Source: an uncultured Oscillospiraceae bacterium
GTDB lineage: Bacteria; Bacillota; Clostridia; Oscillospirales; Oscillospiraceae
Reading direction: 5' to 3'
Assembly: GCA_947627735.1 (NCBI GenBank)
Contig: CANQXG010000018.1
Coordinates: 1 to 45,184 of the forward strand
Length of the DNA: 45,184 nt
This document shows, one piece after another, positions 33,924 through 41,990 of the stretch (its first letter is position 1; the number at the start of each line of letters is the position of its first letter). Both the position numbers and the translations under genes were made by a program. Below the pieces are notes generated by a model. The model saw nothing but the letters and a program-made list of their open reading frames with translations, had not been told where the DNA came from and searched no databases.

Positions 33924-34868
33924 TCAGTAGAAGGTGGCCACCGGCTGGGCAGGGGGGAGGGCTTCCTCGATCCGCTCCACCGACAGCACCGGGCCGCGCT
34001 TGCCGTAGCCCTTGTGCCACTTCAGCTCCACCTTGGCGGTGACGGTGACCCACTGGCCCTTGTTCAGGGACGCGGCGTTGGGCCAGCGGCAGATCAGACC
34101 GGTGAACTGGATGTCGTTGGCGCAGCAGGTCATCAGCTGCCGGCCAAAGACAAAGTTGTCCGCCGCCAGGCGGGGGCTTTTGGCCACCATGCCCTTGTAG
34201 CGCAGGGTCTTGCCGTCGTATTTGTCGAAGTCCTCGGACAGGTCGGCGTAGAACAGGGCGTAATCCTCGTCCTTGATGTCCACCACCGGGGCGTCCAGGT
34301 CGAAGGGGAGGGGGTCCTCGATCTCGTCGTACTCCACCGTGCCGTCCGGTGCCTCATAGGCGATGTCACACCGGCGGTTGGCGGCCCGGACGATCTTGTG
34401 GACCTCCATCCGGTCCAGGGCGGCGGAGCAGCGGTTGAACACCACCAGCTCGCAGCTTTTCAGCTTGTCGTATACAAGCTGACGCATGTTGGCGTTGTAG
34501 CTGAGGAAGGTATTGGCGTCGCAGAACATGAACTCCTGGGCCACCACCCAGTTCTCCGGCATGCGCTGATAGAGGCTGTCCAGCATCCACATGCCGTTGT
34601 ACTCCACCAGCACCCGGTCGGCCCGGCACTTTTTCAGCATGGCCTCCAGCGCCGGGGCCTGGATGTCCTCCTCGGACTCCAGAGGCTGGATGAACACGTT
34701 TTTACCGGAGAAATTGTCCGGCTCGTATTCCTCCTCGCCCTCCTCGCACAGCAGCAGCAGCGTCCGCTCTCCCTGGTTGAAGCGGGGGTCCTCCAGAGTC
34801 TCCTGGATGAATTTCGTCTTGCCGGCCTCCAAAAAGCCGGTGAACAGATACACGGGGATCTGCTTCAC
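33924..34868 (-). CDS. CobW-like P-loop domain fused to a DUF1980 (YcgQ/TIGR03943-like) domain
   Basis: A 314-residue protein starting at ATG 34868. Residues ~1-175 resemble a CobW/COG0523 GTPase with P-loop GFLEAGKT, a degenerate switch region (VLVEYNG) and FNRCS in place of the guanine-specificity NKxD, so nucleotide preference is uncertain. Residues ~190-314 resemble the C-terminal domain of YcgQ-type proteins: KYDGKTLRYKGMV, then FVFGRQLMTCCANDIQFTGL, GQWVTVTAKVEL and a VATFY end. In Bacillus YcgQ is encoded with the COG0701 permease YcgR and is zinc-responsive. The fusion suggests metal delivery to, or control of, such a permease; one candidate is encoded at 3538-4443. It overlaps the upstream CobW gene by four bases. 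Confidence 0.75.
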   Translation of the reverse strand: MKQIPVYLFTGFLEAGKTKFIQETLEDPRFNQGERTLLLLCEEGEEEYEPDNFSGKNVFIQPLESEEDIQAPALEAMLKKCRADRVLVEYNGMWMLDSLYQRMPENWVVAQEFMFCDANTFLSYNANMRQLVYDKLKSCELVVFNRCSAALDRMEVHKIVRAANRRCDIAYEAPDGTVEYDEIEDPLPFDLDAPVVDIKDEDYALFYADLSEDFDKYDGKTLRYKGMVAKSPRLAADNFVFGRQLMTCCANDIQFTGLICRWPNAASLNKGQWVTVTAKVELKWHKGYGKRGPVLSVERIEEALPPAQPVATFY

Positions 34869-36067
34869 AGTCCGAACAGCTCCTTCACCGCGTGCTCATT
34901 GAGCTGGGCGCCGATGACGCACACCCGGCCAGCCACGTTGGCGGGACCGGTGCGCACATCCTTTTCGCCGGGGGTATAATCGAAGTGGACCCAGGTCCCG
35001 TCCGGGGCGGGCACATAGCCCTTGGCCCGGACCACCAGGCCGTAGTCGCCCTCCCGGCCCAGGGCGTCCAGGATGGCATCGATCTGCTGGGCGGTGTACT
35101 TCTTCGCCGTTTCGGCGCCCCAGCTCTGGAACACCTCGTCGGCGTCGTGGCCGTGATGGTGGTGATGGTGATGGTGGTGGCAGTGGTGGCCGTGCTCGTC
35201 CTCGTCGTCATCGTCGTCGTGATGATGGTGGCAGCAGTGGTGGTCGTGCTCGTCCTCGTCGTCATCGTCGTCGTGATGATGGTGGCAGCAGTGGTGGTCG
35301 TGCTCGTCCTCGTCGTCATCGTCGTCGTGATGATGGTGGCAGCAGTGGTGATCGTGCTCGTCCTCGTCCTCATCATCGTCGTGATGGTGATGGCAGCCGC
35401 AGGACTCCTCCTCGTCCTCCTCTTCCTCTTCCCGGTAGTGCTCCTCCAGCAGGGCGGCCAGCTCCGCGCCGATGGCGTTTTTGCGGTCGATGGCGGCGAG
35501 GATCTGCTCGCCGGTGATCTGGTCCCAGGGGGTGGAAACGATCACCGCCTCGGGGTTCTTCTCCCGGAGCATGGCCTCGGCCTGGGCGATCTTCTCCTCA
35601 GACAGGTTCCCGGTGCGGCTGAGGACGATGCAGTTGGCGGACTGGACCTGGTTATTGAAGAACTCGCCGAAGTTCTTCATGTACATCTTTGCCTTGCCCG
35701 CGTCCACAACGGTGGTCAGCCCGCCCAGGACGAACTGGTCCCCGGCGGACTGGACGGCCGCCACGATCTCGGACAGCTTTCCCACCCCGGAGGGTTCGAT
35801 GAGGATGCGGTCGGGGGCATACTGCTCCGCCACCATCCGCAGCGCCTTGCGGAAATCGCCGGTGAGGCTGCAGCAGATGCAGCCGGACTCCATCTCGTTC
35901 ACCACGATGCCCGCATCCTTCAGGAAGCCGCCGTCGATGCCGATCTCGCCGAACTCGTTTTCGATGAGCACCAGCTTCTGGCCGGCATAGGCCTCCTTCA
36001 GCAGCTTTTTGATGAGTGTGGTCTTTCCGGCCCCAAGAAAGCCGGAGAAGATGTCGATCCTGGTCAT
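34865..36067 (-). CDS. CobW/COG0523 GTPase with a His/Asp/Cys-rich repeat insert
   Basis: A 400-residue metallochaperone-type protein starting at ATG 36067. The G domain has P-loop GFLGAGKTT (9-17), ENEFGEIGID (36-45), the metal-binding CxCC motif GCICC (62-66) and IEPSG. The expected NKxD is replaced by SRTG, so guanine specificity may be altered. Residues 226-297 are four 18-residue repeats of the type HHHHDDDDDEDEHDHHCC, followed by nine more His: about 38 His and 9 Cys including the CGC before it. The C-terminal CobW domain follows (~305-400). Known COG0523 members with His loops move or store zinc. It heads an operon with the CobW-DUF1980 fusion. Confidence 0.9.
   Translation of the reverse strand: MTRIDIFSGFLGAGKTTLIKKLLKEAYAGQKLVLIENEFGEIGIDGGFLKDAGIVVNEMESGCICCSLTGDFRKALRMVAEQYAPDRILIEPSGVGKLSEIVAAVQSAGDQFVLGGLTTVVDAGKAKMYMKNFGEFFNNQVQSANCIVLSRTGNLSEEKIAQAEAMLREKNPEAVIVSTPWDQITGEQILAAIDRKNAIGAELAALLEEHYREEEEEDEEESCGCHHHHDDDEDEDEHDHHCCHHHHDDDDDEDEHDHHCCHHHHDDDDDEDEHDHHCCHHHHDDDDDEDEHGHHCHHHHHHHHHGHDADEVFQSWGAETAKKYTAQQIDAILDALGREGDYGLVVRAKGYVPAPDGTWVHFDYTPGEKDVRTGPANVAGRVCVIGAQLNEHAVKELFGL
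35177..35392. repeat. Four tandem 54-bp repeats in the CobW gene
   Basis: Exact 54-bp periodicity, with unit starts at 35392, 35338, 35284 and 35230 on the minus strand. Units 2 and 3 encode identical peptides; unit 1 has one Asp to Glu change and unit 4 has Gly and His substitutions at its end. The unit length is a multiple of three, so copy number can change without breaking the frame. Confidence 0.95.
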
Positions 36068-36135
36068 AGATACTCGCCTTTCTGGTGTTGAAGTGAATAT
36101 AATAAACTGTTAACAACTTGATGGGCCAGCGGGGG

Positions 36136-36175
36136 TATAATAACTCCCGTAGACTTCTCGCAGACAATTATTATA
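36136..36175. promoter_or_regulatory. AT-rich dyad with candidate promoter of the CobW operon
   Basis: TATAATAA (36136-36143) and TTATTATA (36168-36175) form perfect 8-base arms 24 bases apart. On the minus strand TATAAT (36175-36170) has TG one base upstream, an extended -10, giving a leader of ~95 bases before ATG 36067. No Zur-type box was recognised. Confidence 0.4.
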
Positions 36176-36269
36176 ACACATAATTCCTATAAAGAAAAGA
36201 AAAAACCGCAATATATCCCGTTCCGGCGGCAGATTGTAGAATGTGACTATGGCATAATGGCGCCGGATG

Positions 36270-36278
36270 TGGTATACT
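36270..36278 (+). promoter_or_regulatory. Extended -10 promoter of the SLH lipoprotein gene
   Basis: TGGTATACT is an extended -10 element; no good -35 is visible. The transcript would start near 36285 and carry the hairpin at 36300-36326. Confidence 0.5.
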
Positions 36279-36299
36279 AACCAATAATTGTGAGAAATC

Positions 36300-36326
36300 A
36301 TATCCCGCGGGACAGACGCGGGATAT
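36300..36326 (+). other. Leader hairpin before the SLH lipoprotein gene
   Basis: A perfect 10-bp stem (ATATCCCGCG and complement) with a 7-base loop, close to the predicted 5' end and about 8 bases before the GGAGA site. It could stabilise the mRNA or affect translation. Confidence 0.5.
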
Positions 36327-36347
36327 GCGTAATGGAGATAGAAACGT

Positions 36348-38612
36348 ATGAACCGTCGCGCAGTGAGCATCCTGTTGGCCGTGAGCATGGTATTTCTGCT
36401 GCTGGCCTCCTGTATCGACCGCAGCACAGCGGAGGACCAGATGGAGGAGCAGGGCCTGGTGGACAGCGGCATCCACACCGTCACCTTCTATGATGGGGAC
36501 CGCATCCTCAGCCAGGAGCCGGTGGAGGATGGCGGCTATGCCCAGAACATCCCCCAGGGGCTGTCCTGGCGGGACAGTGTCGGGGCCGTGGCGGACCCGG
36601 CGGTGACGGCCATTTGGGCGGACACGAACTTTTTCGCGCGGGACGAGCTGGTCCTGACCGGCGATCATGTGCGCTACATCAGCGGCTCCAATCGGCTGTT
36701 CCGGCCCGAGGAAACGGTCAGCCGCGGCCAGGCCGCGGGGATCGTCTGCGCCCTGCTGGAGAACGTGGAGCCGGCGGGGGAGATGCCTTTCTCCGACGTG
36801 CCGGCGGAGAGTCCCTACTATGACGACATCCGGACGGTGGCCGGCCTGGGCCTCATGGCGGGCTACGGCGACGGCACCTTCCGGCCGGAGGAGCCTATCA
36901 CCCGGGCGGAGCTGCTGGCGCTGCTGTGCCGGATGGAGGGCGTGGCTGAGATCCAGGCCATGGCCTTCCCGGACGTGGACGCGGAGCACTGGAGCCTGGG
37001 GGCGGTGGCTGCGGCCATGACCCAGGGCTGGGTCAGCGGCTATGAGGATGGCTCGTTCTACCCCGATCTGCCCGTGACCAGGGCGGAGACGGTGACGCTG
37101 GTGAACCGGGCCTGCGGCCGCACGCCCAACCGCACCGCCATCGATATGATCTGTGAACAGTCCCCCTTCGTGGACGTGTCCAAGAGCTACTGGGCCTATT
37201 ACGACATCGTGGACGTATCCTACTCCAGCGGCCTGATGGCCTATATCCTGGGGGAGGTGGAGGACGCCCAGCAGGGCTTCGTCGTCGTGGACGGGGACAT
37301 GGTCCATGTGAACGCGGACAAGCGCCTGGACTACTTCCAGAAGGGCTTCCACACCATCCAGGACGGCCTGGACAGCGACGGGGTGTACTTCGTGCCGGAG
37401 GACGGCTACTTCGTCCAGCGCAACCAGCCCGGCCTGCAGGAGCTGGACGGGTCCATGTTCTATGTGGAGCAGGAGGACGGCCCGTTCGTGTCCGACTATG
37501 ACCTGGGCTATCTCCACTTCGGCTCCAACGGCCGCTACACCTCCGGGGACGAGACCCTGGACGCCTACGTGGACGCGCTGTTGAAGGACATCATTCAGGG
37601 CAAGACGGAGAACCTGCTGAACGAGGATACGCTGCGCCTGGCCTACAACGCCATCCGGGACGGGGGCTATCAGTATATGACCCGCAACACCGGCTGGGTC
37701 CGGGGCAGCACCGGATGGGCGCTGGAGTGCGCCAAGGTCATGTATCAGACGAAGCTGGGTTCCTGCTTCTACTGGGCGGCGGCGTTCCTGTACGCGGCCC
37801 GGCGGCTGGGCTATCAGGCCTATCCCATCTGCGGCGGCGTGAACGAGTACAACGCCCTGCACGCCTGGGTGATGATCGACGAGGACGGCAGCGAGTATAT
37901 CTACGACGTGGAGCTGGACTATGCCTACCGCACCGGCGCCGGCGGCCGCGTGCCCATCCGGCCGGGGCGGGACCTGTTCAAGCAGCTGCGGGGCGTGAAC
38001 CACCCGGTGCACTACTACTTCCCCGGCGATACATACACCGTACCGCCCAACGACACCTCCGAGCAGTTTGGCGACGAACCCACCATCATCTGGCCCAGCG
38101 AATTCGGCGCCTCCGCCTTCATCGTCATGGACGGACAGAACATCCCCATGGACACCACCTGGACCGAGATGGTGGACGAGATGGGCAACATCACCGGCTA
38201 CACCGTCACCGCCAGCTACGGCGACGTGGTGTACACCACCTTCATCGCTCTGGGACCCCCGCCGGAGACCACGCCGGAGCCTGGGACCACCCCTGAGCCG
38301 GGCACCACGCCCGATCCGTGGAGCACGCCCGACCCATGGAGCACGCCTGACCCATGGAGCACGCCGGAGCCTGGGACCTCCGCTGAACCCGGCCCCACCG
38401 CCGGGACCGAGACCACACCGGACCCCGGGATCACCACGGACCCTGGCGTTACCACCGATCCGGGGGTCACCACGGACCCGGGCACCAGTACGGAGCCGGC
38501 TCCCGTGGACCCGCCCGCGACCCAGACCGTCCAGCCCGCGCCGGAGCCTGTCCCCGGCGGCGATGACACGCCCGGCGACACCGGCGGCGGCGATACCGGC
38601 GGAACAGAGTAA
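36348..38612 (+). CDS. Lipoprotein with SLH repeats, transglutaminase-like domain and Pro/Thr tail
   Basis: A 754-residue surface protein. The lipobox LLASC puts the lipid-modified Cys at 22. SLH-type modules follow between ~95 and ~300 (GLMAGYGDGTFRPEEPITRAELLALL is the clearest; one precedes and one follows it). A middle region of ~130 residues is unassigned. At about 440-540 is a transglutaminase-like fold with Cys473 (GSCFYWAAAFLYAARRLGY), His505 (ALHAWVMID) and Asp520 (IYDVELDY), the papain-like triad order. From ~640 the tail is TTPEPG, TTPDPW and STPDPW repeats, probably wall-spanning or glycosylated. Whether it crosslinks or cuts peptides is unknown. Having both a lipid anchor and SLH modules is odd. 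ATG 36348 follows GGAGA. Confidence 0.85.
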   Translation: MNRRAVSILLAVSMVFLLLASCIDRSTAEDQMEEQGLVDSGIHTVTFYDGDRILSQEPVEDGGYAQNIPQGLSWRDSVGAVADPAVTAIWADTNFFARDELVLTGDHVRYISGSNRLFRPEETVSRGQAAGIVCALLENVEPAGEMPFSDVPAESPYYDDIRTVAGLGLMAGYGDGTFRPEEPITRAELLALLCRMEGVAEIQAMAFPDVDAEHWSLGAVAAAMTQGWVSGYEDGSFYPDLPVTRAETVTLVNRACGRTPNRTAIDMICEQSPFVDVSKSYWAYYDIVDVSYSSGLMAYILGEVEDAQQGFVVVDGDMVHVNADKRLDYFQKGFHTIQDGLDSDGVYFVPEDGYFVQRNQPGLQELDGSMFYVEQEDGPFVSDYDLGYLHFGSNGRYTSGDETLDAYVDALLKDIIQGKTENLLNEDTLRLAYNAIRDGGYQYMTRNTGWVRGSTGWALECAKVMYQTKLGSCFYWAAAFLYAARRLGYQAYPICGGVNEYNALHAWVMIDEDGSEYIYDVELDYAYRTGAGGRVPIRPGRDLFKQLRGVNHPVHYYFPGDTYTVPPNDTSEQFGDEPTIIWPSEFGASAFIVMDGQNIPMDTTWTEMVDEMGNITGYTVTASYGDVVYTTFIALGPPPETTPEPGTTPEPGTTPDPWSTPDPWSTPDPWSTPEPGTSAEPGPTAGTETTPDPGITTDPGVTTDPGVTTDPGTSTEPAPVDPPATQTVQPAPEPVPGGDDTPGDTGGGDTGGTE

Positions 38613-38619
38613 ATTGGCG

Positions 38620-38647
38620 ACGGAGCGCGGCAGCTGCCGCGCTCCGT
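38620..38647. terminator. 28-bp perfect palindrome after the SLH lipoprotein gene
   Basis: ACGGAGCGCGGCAG joined directly to its reverse complement, seven bases after the stop codon. There is no loop and no T run (CCGGAGATA follows), so it may be an inefficient terminator, a 3'-end protector or a protein site. Confidence 0.5.
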
Positions 38648-38683
38648 CCGGAGATATCACCAGCAGAAAGAGAGGAAACAGCC

Positions 38684-39829
38684 ATGCTCATCATCAGAAA
38701 CGGGAACATCCATGACGCCGTGCACCCCCAGGCGTACAAGGCGGACATCCTCCTGCAGGACGGCAGGATCGCCGCCATCGGCGCCGGTCTGACCGCGCCG
38801 GCGGGCTGCGAGGAGCTGGACGCCGCCGGGCTGGAGGTCTGGCCCGGGTTCGTGGACGCCCACTCCCACATCGGCCTGGACGGCTACGGCATCGGCTACG
38901 AGGGCCACGACTACAACGAGATGAATGACATCTGCAGCCCCCAGCTGCGGGCCATCGACGGCATCAACCCCTTCGACACCAGTCTGAAGCTGGCCCGGGA
39001 GGCCGGCGTGACCACTGTCTGCACCGGCCCGGGCAGCGCCAACGTGCTGGGCGGCACCTTCACCGCCATCAAGACCGTAGGCACGTGCGTGGACGACATG
39101 ATCGTCCGGGCGGAGGTGGCCATGAAGTGCGCCTTCGGCGAGAACCCCAAGCGCTGCTATCAAAACAAGTGCGACTCCTCCCGCATGTCCACCGCCGCCA
39201 TCCTGCGCCGGGCGCTGTTCGAGGCCCGGGACTACCGGGACCGGAAGGCCGCCGCCCAGGGCGACGCGACGAAGATGCCCAAGTTCGACATGAAGATGGA
39301 GGCCCTCCTGCCTGTGCTGGAGAAGAAGATCCCCCTGAAGGCCCACGCCCATCAGGCCAACGACATCCTCACCGCCCTGCGCATCGCCCGGGAGTTCGAC
39401 GTGCTCATCACTCTGGAGCACGTCACCGAGGGCCACCTCATCGCCGACAAGCTGGCCGAGGCCCATGTGCCCATGGCGGTGGGGCCGAGCCTCACCCACG
39501 CCAGCAAGTTCGAGCTGCAGAACAAGACCTGGGCGACGCCGGGGGTGCTGGCCAAGGCCGGCTGTGACGTGTCCATCATTACGGACAACTCCGTCATCCC
39601 CCAGCACTATCTGCCCCTGTGCGCCGGCATGGCCGTGAAGGCGGGCATGGACCCCTTCCAGGCCCTCCAGGCCATCACCATCAACGCCGCCCGCCACGCC
39701 CTGGTGGCCGACCGGGTGGGTTCGCTGGAGGTGGGCAAGGACGCCGACGTGGTGGTCACCGACGGCTGCCCCTTCGATGTGTTCCACACCGTGAAGGCCG
39801 TGTTCATCAGCGGCGAGAAGATCGTGTGA
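38684..39829 (+). CDS. Amidohydrolase (imidazolonepropionase-like superfamily)
   Basis: A 381-residue metal-dependent hydrolase starting at ATG 38684 after GAGAGGAAAC. The metal-binding HxH is His60/His62 in PGFVDAHSHIG. Later ligands are in KAHAHQANDI and ITLEHVTEGH, and the catalytic Asp is probably in SIITDNSVIP. The closing AITINAARHALVADRVGSLEVGKDADVVV is typical. No signal peptide, so cytosolic. The family includes imidazolonepropionases, prolidases and cyclic amidases; nothing fixes the substrate here. It appears to be transcribed after the SLH gene or from an unseen promoter, and ends at a strong hairpin. Confidence 0.88.
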   Translation: MLIIRNGNIHDAVHPQAYKADILLQDGRIAAIGAGLTAPAGCEELDAAGLEVWPGFVDAHSHIGLDGYGIGYEGHDYNEMNDICSPQLRAIDGINPFDTSLKLAREAGVTTVCTGPGSANVLGGTFTAIKTVGTCVDDMIVRAEVAMKCAFGENPKRCYQNKCDSSRMSTAAILRRALFEARDYRDRKAAAQGDATKMPKFDMKMEALLPVLEKKIPLKAHAHQANDILTALRIAREFDVLITLEHVTEGHLIADKLAEAHVPMAVGPSLTHASKFELQNKTWATPGVLAKAGCDVSIITDNSVIPQHYLPLCAGMAVKAGMDPFQALQAITINAARHALVADRVGSLEVGKDADVVVTDGCPFDVFHTVKAVFISGEKIV

Positions 39830-39842
39830 GAAAAATATACAG

Positions 39843-39879
39843 CGGCGCGGCGCCAATAAGGCGCCGCGCCGTTATTTTA
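39843..39879. terminator. Terminator between amidohydrolase and LOG genes
   Basis: A perfect 12-bp GC-rich stem with an AATAA loop (39843-39871), then TTATTTTA. On the minus strand the stem is followed by TGTATATTTTT, so it can serve both converging genes. Confidence 0.85.
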
Positions 39880-40425
39880 TCCCGCTTTCACGGCCTGCTC
39901 CAGCCAGTCCAGCAGCTCCTCCGGCTGGGAGAACACCCCCACTGCCTCCAGCAGGCCCGGCTGGAAGAAATCCTCCCGGGCCGCCTTGCCCAGCCAGGCG
40001 AGCAGCCCGTCGTAAAACCCGTCCACGTTATACAGCGCCAGTGGCCCGGCCCGCTGGTCCAGGGACCGGAGGGTGACGGCCTCGAAAAGCTCGTCCAGGG
40101 TGCCCACGCCCCCCGGCGCGGCGATGAACGCCTCCGCCCGGGCCACCATCTCCGCCTTGCGGCGGGACATGGTGGGGGTGATGATCTGCTCGTCGGCGTA
40201 GGGGACCAGGACCCCGGGCCGCTGGAAAAAGTCCGGCGCCACCGTGACGATCCGGCCTCCCAGGCTGTGGACGCCCCGGGCCGCCGCGCCCATCATGCCG
40301 CTGGCGCCGCCGCCGAATATGAGCGTGTGGCCCCGGCGGGCCATGGCCCGGCCCAGGTCCTCCGTGGCGGCGATATACCGGGCCGGCACCGTGTCCCGGG
40401 CCGAGCCGAAAAGGCAGATATCCAT
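39877..40425 (-). CDS. LOG-family protein (nucleoside 5'-monophosphate phosphoribohydrolase)
   Basis: A 182-residue protein. I start at ATG 40425, behind AGGAGG, because the extra upstream residues of the longer frame are not family-like. The start [10 protein letters not shown], the [16 protein letters not shown] loop and the catalytic [12 protein letters not shown] motif match the LOG/TIGR00730 family, in plants the cytokinin-activating enzyme. In bacteria these enzymes cleave AMP-type nucleotides to base and ribose 5-phosphate, with an uncertain role. The gene diverges from the PepV-like peptidase, and the two share a regulatory region with a clear dyad. Confidence 0.9.
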   Translation of the reverse strand: MDICLFGSARDTVPARYIAATEDLGRAMARRGHTLIFGGGASGMMGAAARGVHSLGGRIVTVAPDFFQRPGVLVPYADEQIITPTMSRRKAEMVARAEAFIAAPGGVGTLDELFEAVTLRSLDQRAGPLALYNVDGFYDGLLAWLGKAAREDFFQPGLLEAVGVFSQPEELLDWLEQAVKAG

Positions 40426-40453
40426 GCCCTTGCTCCTCCTGCGTGATAAAATG

Positions 40454-40482
40454 ATTATAACAGAGGTAGCATTTATTTGCAA
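40454..40482 (-). promoter_or_regulatory. Promoter of the LOG gene
   Basis: On the minus strand TTGCAA (40482-40477), 17 bases, TATAAT (40459-40454) with an upstream TG. Confidence 0.75.
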
Positions 40483-40487
40483 ATGCT
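40468..40487. promoter_or_regulatory. Dyad in the divergent LOG/peptidase promoter region
   Basis: AGCATTT, six bases, AAATGCT: perfect 7-base arms. It covers the -35 of the minus promoter and ends just before the -10 of the plus promoter, a good position for a shared regulator. Confidence 0.5.
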
Positions 40488-40495
40488 GTTACAAT
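40487..40495 (+). promoter_or_regulatory. Extended -10 promoter of the peptidase gene
   Basis: TGTTACAAT is an extended -10 with no good -35. It leaves ~33 bases before ATG 40535. Confidence 0.5.
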
Positions 40496-40534
40496 AGAGG
40501 AAACTTATGCCGCCGACGGCGGAAAGGAGAGCAT

Positions 40535-41938
40535 ATGGAAAAAGACGCGCGTATCTCCCAGTGGATAGACGACCACCGGGAGGAGATGATAGAGGATCTG
40601 ACCGCCCTGTGCCGGATCGAGAGCATGTCCTCGCCCGCCCAGGAGGGGGCGCCCTACGGCCCCGGGCCGAAGAAGGCCATGGAGAAGGCCATGGAGATCT
40701 GCGCGGGCTACGGCTTTGACGTGGCCAACCGGGGCGACCGGGTGATGACCGCGGACATGGGGCCGGAAACGCCCCTGCTGGACATCCTGGCCCACCTGGA
40801 CGTGGTGGGGCCGGGGGACGGCTGGGACACGGACCCCTTCCAGCCGGTGGTGAAGCCCGACGGGCGCATCTATGGCCGGGGCGTGGCGGACGACAAGGGC
40901 GGCGCCGTGGCGGCGCTGTACGCCATGCGGTGCGTCAAGGAGCTGGGCCTGCCGGTGAAGGGCCGGTGCCGGCTCATCCTGGGCACCGACGAGGAGAACG
41001 GCTCCAGCGACGTGGCCTGGTACTACAGCGTGATCGATCCCGCGCCCCACACCTTCACCCCCGACTCGGAGTTTCCCGTGTGCAACGCCGAGAAGGGCTT
41101 TTACCGCCTCACCTTCCGTAAGACCTGGGCGCCGGAGACGGCTCTGCCCCGGGTGATGGAGCTGTCCGGTGGGTTCCGGGTGAACGTGGTGCCCGGCCAG
41201 GCCAGCGCGGTGATCGCCGGGATGGACAGGAACGCGCTCATGGCGGCTGCCGCGCCCCTGGCGGAGGCGCTGGGCGCCACGGTCCAGGCTGAGCCGGCGG
41301 AGGGCGGCGTGAAGCTGACGGTCATCGCCAGAGGCTGCCACGCGGCCATGCCCGAGGGCGGCATCAACGCCAACACCGTCCTGATCCGGGTGCTGTGCGG
41401 CCTGCCTCTGGCGGCCTGCGACAGCACCGATGCCCTGCACGCGCTGGATGCGCTGCTGCCCCACGGGGACTATTACGGCAAGGCCCTGGGCATCGCCCAG
41501 GCCGACGACGTGACCGGCAGGCTCACCTGCTCCTTCACCATGATCGAGTTCACCGCCGCCGGCGCGTCGGGACTGTGCGACTGCCGGGTGCCGGTGTGCG
41601 CCAACGAGGCCAACTGCAAGGCCGTGGCGGACGCGGCCATGACCGCGGCGGGCTTCTCGCCGGAGGGGAAGATGATCCCGCCCCACTACACCCCGGCGGA
41701 GGGGACCTTCATCCGGACGCTGAACGACAGCTACGAGGCCTACACAGGCCGGAAGGGCGGCTGCTACTCCATGGGCGGCGGCACCTACGTCCACGACGTG
41801 CCCGGGGGCGTGGCCTTCGGCGTGGTCATGCCGGGCACGGAGGTGAACATGCACGGCGCCAACGAGAGCATCCCCGTGGAGGACCTGCTCACCGCCGCGA
41901 AGATCTTCGCCCAGTCCATCAAGGACATCTGCGGCTGA
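40535..41938 (+). CDS. M20-family dipeptidase (PepV/Sapep-like)
   Basis: A 467-residue zinc peptidase. ATG 40535 follows GGAAAGGAGAG; the longer frame from 40244 overlaps the divergent LOG gene and is rejected. The first metal-binding motif is [16 protein letters not shown], the bridging Asp lies in [11 protein letters not shown], and the catalytic and ligand Glu pair is in [11 protein letters not shown]. The last His ligand is probably in the [10 protein letters not shown] end motif. A lid domain sits between ~185 and ~370. Such enzymes remove N-terminal residues from dipeptides in the cytosol. It ends at a stable terminator. Confidence 0.92.
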   Translation: MEKDARISQWIDDHREEMIEDLTALCRIESMSSPAQEGAPYGPGPKKAMEKAMEICAGYGFDVANRGDRVMTADMGPETPLLDILAHLDVVGPGDGWDTDPFQPVVKPDGRIYGRGVADDKGGAVAALYAMRCVKELGLPVKGRCRLILGTDEENGSSDVAWYYSVIDPAPHTFTPDSEFPVCNAEKGFYRLTFRKTWAPETALPRVMELSGGFRVNVVPGQASAVIAGMDRNALMAAAAPLAEALGATVQAEPAEGGVKLTVIARGCHAAMPEGGINANTVLIRVLCGLPLAACDSTDALHALDALLPHGDYYGKALGIAQADDVTGRLTCSFTMIEFTAAGASGLCDCRVPVCANEANCKAVADAAMTAAGFSPEGKMIPPHYTPAEGTFIRTLNDSYEAYTGRKGGCYSMGGGTYVHDVPGGVAFGVVMPGTEVNMHGANESIPVEDLLTAAKIFAQSIKDICG

Positions 41939-41951
41939 ACATGATAATGGG

Positions 41952-41990
41952 TCGCCCCCGCCATCCGGCGGGGGCGATGTTCGTTTTATG
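41952..41990. terminator. Terminator between peptidase and DUF4173 genes
   Basis: A perfect 11-bp stem with an ATCC loop (41952-41977), then TGTTCGTTTT. It lies between converging genes. Confidence 0.75.

Noticed and set aside
35177-35392. Tandem repeats as a CRISPR array
   Set aside because: Units are 54 bp with no unique spacers and lie in frame inside a coding sequence.
34892-36091. 399-residue plus-strand frame rich in Val and Met opposite the His-rich CobW gene
   Set aside because: It looks membrane-like only because His/Asp codons read as Val/Met on the other strand.
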